Assembly: GCF_001927285.1 (NCBI RefSeq)
Contig: NZ_MSIG01000001.1
Location: 62,001-126,000 of the forward strand
DNA from: Mongoliimonas terrestris
Lineage (GTDB): Bacteria > Pseudomonadota > Alphaproteobacteria > Rhizobiales > Pleomorphomonadaceae
Length of the DNA: 64,000 nt
Direction of reading: 5' to 3'
The translations under genes and the position numbers were made by a program. Below the pieces are notes generated by a model. That model saw only the letters and a list, made by a program, of their open reading frames with translations. It was not told the origin of the DNA and ran no database searches. Positions 26,447 through 34,013 of the stretch are shown here, one piece after another. The stretch's first letter is position 1. The number at the start of each line of letters is the position of its first letter.

Positions 26447-27888
26447 ATGCGGGTGCCTCCAAGCATGGTGGCGAGGGCAATGGCTGCCATGACCACGAGG
26501 GTGAGAACGGCAAGGAGCGGCCAGACGAAGCGCAGCCAGCGTTCATAGGGGACGTGCGCGATGGCGAGCCCTCCCATCACGACCGCGGACGTCGGGGTGA
26601 TGAGGTTGACCATTCCGCTGGCGGTGGCGAAGGCGGTCACGACCAGCTCGCGCTTGACGCCTGCGAAATCGGCCACCGGCGCCAGGATGGGCATCGACAG
26701 CACGGCGAGGCCCGAGGTGGAGGGCACGAAGAAGGAAAGCCCGACCTCGATCCAGTAGATCACCAGGATGAACGCGGTTGGCGGCAGGCCCGACACGCCG
26801 GTCTCCGCGGCGTTGAGGATGGTGTCGGTGATGTGGCCCGCGTCCATCACCACCACGATGCCACGCGCCAGACCGATGATCAGCGCCACGCCCAAAAGGT
26901 CGCGGGCGCCGTTCACGAAGCTCTCGACCAGTTTGCCTTCGCCGAGCCGGGCAACGATGCCGATGACGATGGCCGCGGCGAGGAAGAGCCCGCTCATCTC
27001 GGCCATCCACCAGCCGCCGATGGAGACGCCCCAGATCATGACGCCGAAGGTCAGCGCGAAGAGCGTCAGGACCACCTTGTGCAGACCGGTGAACGCCGCG
27101 GCCTCGCCGGGGGTCGCGGACAGGAACCGGGCTTCGTTCGCGTCCTTCTTGTCGTAGACCAGGGATGTCGTCGGATCGGCCCGCACTCGCGCCGCATAGC
27201 GCATCACGAAGGCGACCGTGACGACCCAGCTGACCGACAGGATGAGGAGGCGGAGCCCCAGACCGTCGGCGAAGGTCACACCCGCCGCATCCGACGCGAT
27301 CACGGTGGAGAAGGCGTTGATCGTGGAGCCCAGGACGCCGACCCCGGCCCCCAGCAGGATGACGGCCACGGCCGTCAGCGCGTCGTATTTCGCGGCGATC
27401 ATCACCGGGATCAGCAGGACATAGAAGGCCAGCGTCTCCTCGGCCATGCCATAGGTGGTGCCACCCGCGGCGAACAGCGCCATGAGGATCGGGATCATCC
27501 AGTTCTCCCGCCCCTTGAGGCGGACCATGGCGCGGGCGATCCCGGCGTCGATCGCCCCCGTCGCGGTCACAACCCCGATGAACCCGCCGATGATCAGCAC
27601 GAACAGGGAAACGTCGATGGCGCGGGCGACATTGTCGACCGGGTCGTAGAAGCCCGCGATCGGTGCGAGGATCACGTCGAAAAGGCCCTGAGGGTCGGCG
27701 TCCGTCGGCTTGTAGCTGCCCGCCACGGGCACATCCTTCCCGAGGATGGCGGAGGGCACGCGCTCGTACTGGCCGGCGGGGATGATCCAGGTCAGCGCAG
27801 CGACCAGAACGATGAGACCGAACAGGATGGTGAAAGCCGACGGGAAACGGAACGCCGGTTTCGCAACGGGTGCTTCGGTCGAGGGCAT
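26443..27888 (-). CDS. YfcC-type transporter (arginine/ornithine exchange candidate)
   Basis: A 481-residue polytopic membrane protein with about 12 helices, of the YfcC/DcuC-like (IT superfamily) group. It has [25 protein letters not shown] at the N-terminus, [15 protein letters not shown], and [22 protein letters not shown]. It is the promoter-proximal gene of the arginine deiminase operon and overlaps arcA. YfcC proteins often stand in for ArcD in such operons, so arginine uptake or arginine/ornithine antiport is inferred from context. Confidence 0.88.
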   Translation of the reverse strand: MPSTEAPVAKPAFRFPSAFTILFGLIVLVAALTWIIPAGQYERVPSAILGKDVPVAGSYKPTDADPQGLFDVILAPIAGFYDPVDNVARAIDVSLFVLIIGGFIGVVTATGAIDAGIARAMVRLKGRENWMIPILMALFAAGGTTYGMAEETLAFYVLLIPVMIAAKYDALTAVAVILLGAGVGVLGSTINAFSTVIASDAAGVTFADGLGLRLLILSVSWVVTVAFVMRYAARVRADPTTSLVYDKKDANEARFLSATPGEAAAFTGLHKVVLTLFALTFGVMIWGVSIGGWWMAEMSGLFLAAAIVIGIVARLGEGKLVESFVNGARDLLGVALIIGLARGIVVVMDAGHITDTILNAAETGVSGLPPTAFILVIYWIEVGLSFFVPSTSGLAVLSMPILAPVADFAGVKRELVVTAFATASGMVNLITPTSAVVMGGLAIAHVPYERWLRFVWPLLAVLTLVVMAAIALATMLGGTRI

Positions 27889-28139
27889 GAGGCTGCTTCC
27901 CTGAAGTGACGCGTCGGGGAGAAGCTAACCGGGACGGGACGGGGGCGTGCTGACGCGGGTTAGGTTCGGGGCCGATGCCGGGCTCGTGACGGTCCGGCTC
28001 GTCCGACCTTCACGAGCGCCTCGGCCTCAGTAGCCCCTGGGGGGCGAGCCTGCGCCTGCAGGGTCCGGCGGGTCGGATCTCCGCGTGCCGGGAGTCCGGA
28101 CGCCGGGATGCGCGTCCGCGGGAAGGCGCGAGCATCGCC
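27889..28139. other. Divergent promoter region, arc operon / ATPase
   Basis: About 250 nt with no gene. It carries GC-rich inverted repeats and the arc operon promoter must lie here. Apart from the palindrome listed next, no Fnr-like box was seen close to the transporter start. Confidence 0.5.
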
Positions 28140-28161
28140 CGCCCTGATTCATATCAGGGCG
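28140..28161. promoter_or_regulatory. Perfect 22-bp Crp/Fnr-type palindrome
   Basis: CGCCCTGAT-(TCAT)-ATCAGGGCG is a perfect 9+4+9 palindrome whose core CTGAT-N4-ATCAG repeats the site at 22156. It is centred about 76 nt before the preferred ATPase start and about 260 nt from the arc operon start. A class II arrangement would put the transcription start near 28192, giving a short leader for the ATPase. Confidence 0.6.
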
Positions 28162-28226
28162 AAGGCGAGAGGACCGTGGCAGGCCTTTCACACTGGCGCG
28201 GCGTCGCCGATGGACCGAGAGCACCC

Positions 28227-30797
28227 ATGCATCATCCTGCCGACCTTGCCCCCCTCCGACAGGGGCTGACCCACTCCGAAGCGGCCTCGCGGCTTGCCGC
28301 CGAGGGCTTCAATGAACTGCCCCGCGCGCGCCGCCGCTCGCCGCTGCGCATCATGGTCGACGTGCTGCGCGAACCGATGCTGGCGCTGCTGCTGGCGGGC
28401 GGCGTCGTCTACTTCCTGCTCGGCAGCCATCAGGAGGCGGTCATCCTCCTGGTCTTCGCCTCCCTGTCGATCGGCATCACCGTGGTGCAGGAGGCCCGGA
28501 CGGAGCGGGTTCTCGACGCGCTTCGCGACCTGACCAGCCCGCGGGCGCTGGTGATCCGGGGTGGCGAGCGGGTGCGCATCGCCGGGCGCGAGGTGGCCCG
28601 CGGCGACATCATCGTGCTGTCCGAAGGCGACAGGGTTCCGGCGGACGCCCTGTTGATCTCGGCCGAGGACCTGTCGGCCGACGAATCGCTCCTGACCGGC
28701 GAGGCGGTTCCCGTGCGCAAGAGGCCTGGCCGCGCAACCGACACACAGCCCGGCGGCGAGGATCAGCCGATGGTCTATTCCGGCACGCTGATCGTGCGCG
28801 GCACGGCGCTCGCGGCGGTCACCGCCACCGGATCCGCCTCGGAGATCGGTCGCATCGGCACCTCGCTCGGCCAGTTGGAGATCGAAACACCGCACCTGCA
28901 ACGGCAGATGCGCAAACTGGTGATCGTCTTCGCACTCGTCGGCGCGGCCGTCAGCCTCGCCGTGGTCGTCCTCTACGGGCTGTTGCGCGGCGGATGGCTG
29001 GAAGGCGTGCTGGCTGGGATCGCCGTCGGCATGTCGATGCTGCCGGAAGAGTTTCCGATGGTTCTGGCCGTGTTCATGGCGATGGGGGCCTGGCGAATCT
29101 CCAAGGTGCGCGTGCTGACGCGGCGCGCCTCCGCCATCGAGACCTTGGGGGCGGCCAGCATCCTGTGCACCGACAAGACCGGAACCCTCACCGAAAACCG
29201 CATGACGGTCGCGGAACTGCGCCTGCCCGACGGGACCGCGGCCAAAGCCGGTGCCGCGCTACCGACGGCGTTTCGGGATCTCCTCACCGCCGGGGTGCTG
29301 GCGTCGGCGCCCGAACCGTTCGACCCGATGGAGAAGGCGTTTCACGCGCTGGCGAAGGCCGATCTGCGGCCGGGCGAAACCCTGCCGGGCGAGGGACGGC
29401 ACCTTGCGCGCAGGTATCCGCTCTCGCCGGATCTGCTGGCGATGTCGCAAGCCTGGGAGGCGGCCGGCACGGGCTGGCAGGTCGCGCTCAAGGGTGCGCC
29501 CGAGGCCGTGGCCGACCTCTGCTGGCTGGATGCGTCAGCGCAAACCGCGCTGATGACGGAGGTCGATCGGATGGCCGGCGCGGGGATGCGGGTGCTAGCG
29601 GTGGCGATGGCCCCGTTCAGCGGCGCCGCCCTGCCGGACAGCCAGCGCGATTTCGACTTCCGCCTTCTCGGCCTCGTCGGCCTCGCGGATCCCTTGCGCG
29701 CCTCGGTTCCGGCAGCGGTCGCGGAATGCCGGAGCGCCGGCATCAAGGTGATCATGATCACCGGCGACCATCCGGCCACCGCTGAGGCGATCGCCGCCGA
29801 GGCGGGCCTTCACGGCACCCGCGTCATCACCGGACCCGAGCTTGCCGAACTGACGGACGACGCGCTTGCCGCCGCCATCAAGGACGTCGCGGTCTTCGCC
29901 CGCATCATGCCGGAGCAGAAGCTGCGCATCGTGACGGCGCTCAAGGCGGCGGGTGCGGTCGTGGCGATGACGGGCGACGGGGTCAACGATGCGCCGTCGC
30001 TGAAGGCCGCCGACATCGGCGTGGCGATGGGCAAGCGCGGCACCGATGTGGCGCGCGAGGCCGCCAGCATCGTGCTGCTGGACGATGACTTCGGGTCCAT
30101 CGTCACCACCGTGCGGCTCGGCCGGCGCATCTACGACAACCTCCGCAAGGCGATGAGCTTCATCCTGGCCGTGCACGTTCCGATCGCGGGGCTGGCCCTG
30201 ATGCCGCTCCTGTTCGGGATGCCGATCCTGTTCGGCCCGGTGCACATCGCCTTTCTGGAGATGGTGATCGACCCGGTGTGCTCGCTCGTCTTCGAGGCGG
30301 AAACCGAGGAGGACGGCATCATGTCCCGTCCGCCGCGCCCCCCCGCCGAGCCGCTGTTCTCCGGACCGACGATCCTCTGGAGCCTCGTTCAGGGCCTGCT
30401 TCTATTGGGTGTCACCGCCACGATCTTCACGCTGGCGCCCGCCTACGGGCTGTCCGACGACCAGGCTCGCGGCGTGACCTTCGCCGCCTTGGTGTTCGGC
30501 ATCGTGGCGCTGATCCTGGTCGACCGGTCGCGGTCCGCCTCCATCCTGACGGCGATCAGCCGGCCGAACCTGGCTCTGGCCGTCGTGCTGCCGATCGTCG
30601 GCGGTCTGCTGGCGCTCACGCTGTTTTGGGAGCCCGCGCGCGCTCTGTTCGGTTTCGGGGCGCTCGAGCCGGTCGCTCTGGCGGTGCCGCCGCTGGCGGG
30701 GGTCATGGTGCTGGTCACGCTGGAGCTGCTCAAGCCGCTCTGGCGGCGGGCCCAGCGTGCGACTGTTGCCGCTCCCGAACCGGTCGCGAGCCCTTGA
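28227..30797 (+). CDS. P-type cation-transporting ATPase
   Basis: 856 residues from ATG 28227; a GTG at 28176 is possible, but it would leave almost no room for a leader after the palindrome. P-type ATPase landmarks: the actuator motif appears as LLTGEAVP (Ala for the usual Ser), the phosphorylated Asp316 is in CTDKTGTLTEN, the hinge is TGDGVNDAPSLKAADIGVAMG and the TM4 motif is LPEEFP. This PEEFP motif differs from the PEGLP of Ca2+ pumps and the CPC of heavy-metal pumps, so ion specificity is uncertain. About ten helices are visible. The domain order is that of the PMR/SERCA-like P2/P3 branch. Likely role: ion homeostasis in the stress regulon. Confidence 0.9.
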   Translation: MHHPADLAPLRQGLTHSEAASRLAAEGFNELPRARRRSPLRIMVDVLREPMLALLLAGGVVYFLLGSHQEAVILLVFASLSIGITVVQEARTERVLDALRDLTSPRALVIRGGERVRIAGREVARGDIIVLSEGDRVPADALLISAEDLSADESLLTGEAVPVRKRPGRATDTQPGGEDQPMVYSGTLIVRGTALAAVTATGSASEIGRIGTSLGQLEIETPHLQRQMRKLVIVFALVGAAVSLAVVVLYGLLRGGWLEGVLAGIAVGMSMLPEEFPMVLAVFMAMGAWRISKVRVLTRRASAIETLGAASILCTDKTGTLTENRMTVAELRLPDGTAAKAGAALPTAFRDLLTAGVLASAPEPFDPMEKAFHALAKADLRPGETLPGEGRHLARRYPLSPDLLAMSQAWEAAGTGWQVALKGAPEAVADLCWLDASAQTALMTEVDRMAGAGMRVLAVAMAPFSGAALPDSQRDFDFRLLGLVGLADPLRASVPAAVAECRSAGIKVIMITGDHPATAEAIAAEAGLHGTRVITGPELAELTDDALAAAIKDVAVFARIMPEQKLRIVTALKAAGAVVAMTGDGVNDAPSLKAADIGVAMGKRGTDVAREAASIVLLDDDFGSIVTTVRLGRRIYDNLRKAMSFILAVHVPIAGLALMPLLFGMPILFGPVHIAFLEMVIDPVCSLVFEAETEEDGIMSRPPRPPAEPLFSGPTILWSLVQGLLLLGVTATIFTLAPAYGLSDDQARGVTFAALVFGIVALILVDRSRSASILTAISRPNLALAVVLPIVGGLLALTLFWEPARALFGFGALEPVALAVPPLAGVMVLVTLELLKPLWRRAQRATVAAPEPVASP

Positions 30798-31035
30798 CGG
30801 ACGAGACGGCCGCCTCCGATCCACCCGACCCCGGACTGCCCGAGGTTAGTGCGCCACCGACCCACAGGGCGCCTTGTGGCCATGACAGACCAACCCGATC
30901 GACATGGATGCCCGTGACGGCTTCCGGAGACGTCTCCGGATCCTGGCGCCGCGGCGGCAGACCCGTGGCGCTTCGTCGGGGGGTTCGTTGGAGGTTGCGG
31001 GTGATCCCGCCCGTGCATCCGCCGAGGAGATGACC

Positions 31036-32664
31036 ATGCTGAACGATGGCCCCATCACGCAAACCACACGACCCCCGACGAAACCCGGGCCGACCCGCCA
31101 GCGGCACGCCTACCTCATCGGCAGCGGCATCGGCGCGCTCGCCGCCGCCGCCTTCATGATCCGCGACGGCGGAATGGCCGGCGACGCGATCACCATCTTC
31201 GAGACGCAGCCTGTGCCCGGCGGTAGCCTCGACGGCGCGGGCACGGCCGAGAGCGGCTACTCCATGCGCGGCGGCCGCATGCTCACCACGGACAACTACG
31301 AGTGTACCTGGGGGCTCTTCAAGACCATCCCGTCGCTGATCGATCCCGCGATCACGGTCCATGACGAGACGATCGCCTTCAACACGCCGGCGACCGCCCA
31401 TTCGAAGGCCCGTCTGGTCGACCGCAATCGCGCCATCGTCGATGTCACGACCATGGGCTTCAGCATGAGCGACCGTGTCGAACTCCTGAAACTGACCGAG
31501 ACGGATGAGGACGAGATCGGCGACAGCCGCATCACCGACTGGCTGTCTCCGCCGTTCTTCCAGACGAACTTCTGGTTCATGTGGCAGACCACATTCGCGT
31601 TCCAGCCGTGGCACAGCGCCGTCGAGTTTCGCCGGTATCTCCACCGTTTCATGAAGGAATTCAGCCGGATCGAAACCCTGGAGGGCGTGAAGCGCACCGT
31701 CTACAACCAGAACGACTCGCTCGTTCGACCCCTCGTGGCCTGGCTGACGGCCAAGGGCGTCGCCTTCCGATGCGACAGCACCGTCACCGACATGGCCGGA
31801 GAAACCCGCGACGGCTTCTTCACGGTGACGGGCCTGACGGTGCGCTCGGGCGACACGGACACCGCCATCGCCGTCCGTGCGGACGATATCGTGATCCTTC
31901 AGAATGCCTCGATGACGGACGCCTCGACCATCGGTTCGATGACGGCCGCGCCGGAAAAGCGAACGAAGGTGGACAGCCGGGGCTGGGTGCTCTGGGAGCG
32001 TCTGTGCGAGGGGCGGCCGGAATTCGGCAAACCGGCGGTCTTCAACAGCAGTATCGCCGAAAGCAACTGGCCCTCGTTCACCGTCACCTTGCACGATTCC
32101 GTCTTCTTCGACCGGATGGAGGCACTCTCGGGCAACAAGGCCGGCACCGGCGGGCTCGTCACCTTCAAGGACTCCAACTGGTTGCTCTCCATCGTCCTTG
32201 CGCACCAGCCCCACTTCGCCAATCAGCCCGCGAACGTGCAGGTGTTCTGGGGATACGCTCTTCACGGCGACCGGGTCGGCGATTTCGTCGCAAAACCCAT
32301 GGCCGACTGCACGGGCGAAGACATCCTCCAGGAACTGTGCGGTCACCTGAATTTCGACGTCGCCACCACCTTTGCGTCCGCCACCTGCATCCCGTGCCGG
32401 ATGCCCTACATCACCAGCATGTTCATGCCGCGCACCCTCGGCGACCGACCGGTGCCGATCCCTTCGACCAGTCGCAACCTGGCGCTCGTCAGTCAGTTCG
32501 TGGAGATCCCCGAAGACGTGGTGTTCACGGTCGAATTCTCGATCCGGGTGGCACAGACCGTCGTCTACCAGCTGCTCGGGATTGACCGGGAGATTCCGCC
32601 GATCTCGCACCACGACAAGTCGTTGAAGGTCAACTTCGACGCGCTCGTGAAGGCGTTTCACTAG
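31036..32664 (+). CDS. ohyA: Oleate hydratase (myosin-cross-reactive antigen family)
   Basis: 542 residues from the ATG at 31036, preceded by GAGGAG with 6-nt spacing; the ATG two codons earlier touches that site. It is an FAD enzyme that hydrates the cis-9 double bond of unsaturated fatty acids. Seen: the nucleotide-binding HAYLIGSGIGALAAAAFMIRDG, FETQPVPGGSLDGAG, SGYSMRGGRMLT, the EFRRYLHRF region, TGGLVTFKDSNWLLS and TCIPCRMPYITSMFMPR, all family hallmarks. Length is slightly shorter than the ~580-590 of bacterial relatives. It stands alone, in the same direction as the ATPase with a 238-nt gap. Membrane or fatty-acid stress protection is the likely role. Confidence 0.93.
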   Translation: MLNDGPITQTTRPPTKPGPTRQRHAYLIGSGIGALAAAAFMIRDGGMAGDAITIFETQPVPGGSLDGAGTAESGYSMRGGRMLTTDNYECTWGLFKTIPSLIDPAITVHDETIAFNTPATAHSKARLVDRNRAIVDVTTMGFSMSDRVELLKLTETDEDEIGDSRITDWLSPPFFQTNFWFMWQTTFAFQPWHSAVEFRRYLHRFMKEFSRIETLEGVKRTVYNQNDSLVRPLVAWLTAKGVAFRCDSTVTDMAGETRDGFFTVTGLTVRSGDTDTAIAVRADDIVILQNASMTDASTIGSMTAAPEKRTKVDSRGWVLWERLCEGRPEFGKPAVFNSSIAESNWPSFTVTLHDSVFFDRMEALSGNKAGTGGLVTFKDSNWLLSIVLAHQPHFANQPANVQVFWGYALHGDRVGDFVAKPMADCTGEDILQELCGHLNFDVATTFASATCIPCRMPYITSMFMPRTLGDRPVPIPSTSRNLALVSQFVEIPEDVVFTVEFSIRVAQTVVYQLLGIDREIPPISHHDKSLKVNFDALVKAFH

Positions 32665-32679
32665 AGCGGATTGCGCCCC

Positions 32680-33936
32680 TCAGAGAACGAACTCGGTTCT
32701 GAATGGAAAGTATGTCACCCGTCCGCCGGCCGGGACATCGCCTGTTTCGGCGGGGATAACGGCGAGGCCGTCGGCGGACACAAGCGGGGTCAGCCGGGCG
32801 GAGCCCCCCTTGCCGAGCTTCTCCACCAGGAGCGACCCATCCGGGCCGCGGCCGGCGACCGCAGCCGGCACGAATTCCGTCCGGCCGGGACGATGATAGA
32901 CGTCGCTGGCGGCGGTCGCTGCGAGGCCCTGCGGCAGACGGGCGCCGGCGCCCGACAGCCTGTCGAGGAGAGGACGCGCGAAGAGGAGCGTCCCGACCAT
33001 GGCGGCGACCGGGTTTCCCGGCAGCGACACGACACGACAGGCGCCAATGGCCCCGAACGCGAAGGGCTTGCCTGGTTTGACGGCCAGCGAGATGCGGGCG
33101 CTCGACCCTCCGGCCACCGCGACGGCTCGGACCGAATGGTCGGCATCGCTGCCCGAGACGCCGCCGGAGGTGACGATCAGGTCGTAGTCCCGGTGCACCT
33201 TCCGGAGGAAGCCGGCCGTGAGGTGGAGGTCGTCGGGCACGCGGCCGAGGTCTTCGACCGTGCTGCCGCCGCTGGACAGGAGGGCGATCAGCATCGGGCG
33301 GTTGGAATCGTAGACGGCGTGACGGGGCAGCGTCCCGCCAGGGTCGGCGAGTTCGTCGCCGGTCGACAGCACACCGACGCGAACCTTGCGCGAGACGTCG
33401 ACGCTGGAGCAGCCGGAAGCGGCGAGCACCGCGACGTGGCGGGCGTCGAGGCGCGTTCCGTTCGGCACGATCTCCGTTCCCTGCCGGACGTCCTCGCCGT
33501 ATCGGCGGATGTTCTCGCCGGGCGCGAGCGGTGCCCGGAGACGGACCACGGCCCCGGTGCGATCCACACGCTCCTCCATCACGACCGCAGCGACGTCATC
33601 GGGGATCGCCGCGCCGGTAAGAAGCCTCACGACCGTGCCCGGCTGGACGGTCGGGACCCCGCATCCGCCGGCGCGGACCGCGCCCACCACGGGAAATGGA
33701 CCGGTCCTGCCCGCGGCCACGTCGTCATGGTGCAGTCCGTAGCCGTCCATCGCCGACTGGTCGAAGGGCGGAAGCGGGATGCGGCTCCGAACGGGGTCGG
33801 CGGTGACGCGCCCCGCGGCCAGTCCGAGTGGGACCGTCTCCCGTCCGCCGACGCGCTCGCCGGCGACGATGGCCTCGAACGCGCTTTCGATGGACCAGAG
33901 CCCCGGAGCGGCGCAGGGATCGACCTTGATGGTCAT
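32680..33936 (-). CDS. moeA: Molybdopterin molybdotransferase MoeA
   Basis: 418 residues. MoeA inserts molybdate into adenylylated molybdopterin. Seen: PLPPFDQSAMDGYGLH at ~60, VRLLTGAAIPDDVAAVVMEE, GENIRRYGEDVRQG, VGVLSTGDEL, DSNRPML, the VTSGGVSGSDADHS block and FALPGNP-like VVSLPGNPVAAMVG. It is the terminal gene of the aio cluster, 77 nt after aioA, as moeA is in Agrobacterium and Rhizobium arsenite oxidase loci. It is probably dedicated to supplying the AioA molybdenum centre. A cytochrome c gene that often sits between aioA and moeA is missing. Confidence 0.95.
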   Translation of the reverse strand: MTIKVDPCAAPGLWSIESAFEAIVAGERVGGRETVPLGLAAGRVTADPVRSRIPLPPFDQSAMDGYGLHHDDVAAGRTGPFPVVGAVRAGGCGVPTVQPGTVVRLLTGAAIPDDVAAVVMEERVDRTGAVVRLRAPLAPGENIRRYGEDVRQGTEIVPNGTRLDARHVAVLAASGCSSVDVSRKVRVGVLSTGDELADPGGTLPRHAVYDSNRPMLIALLSSGGSTVEDLGRVPDDLHLTAGFLRKVHRDYDLIVTSGGVSGSDADHSVRAVAVAGGSSARISLAVKPGKPFAFGAIGACRVVSLPGNPVAAMVGTLLFARPLLDRLSGAGARLPQGLAATAASDVYHRPGRTEFVPAAVAGRGPDGSLLVEKLGKGGSARLTPLVSADGLAVIPAETGDVPAGGRVTYFPFRTEFVL

Positions 33937-33967
33937 GACGGGACCTCCATTCCCGCGCGGAAAGGGA

Positions 33968-33993
33968 CCGCCCGGCCGAGGGAGGCCGGACGG
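33968..33993 (-). terminator. Hairpin between aioA and moeA
   Basis: Imperfect inverted repeat: arms 33968-33977 and 33984-33993, with core CCGGCC/GGCCGG and a 6-nt loop, in the 77-nt gap. No T-tract. It may attenuate moeA relative to aioBA or protect the aioA mRNA 3' end. Confidence 0.4.
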
Positions 33994-34013
33994 CGATGGT
34001 CAAGGGAGGCTTT

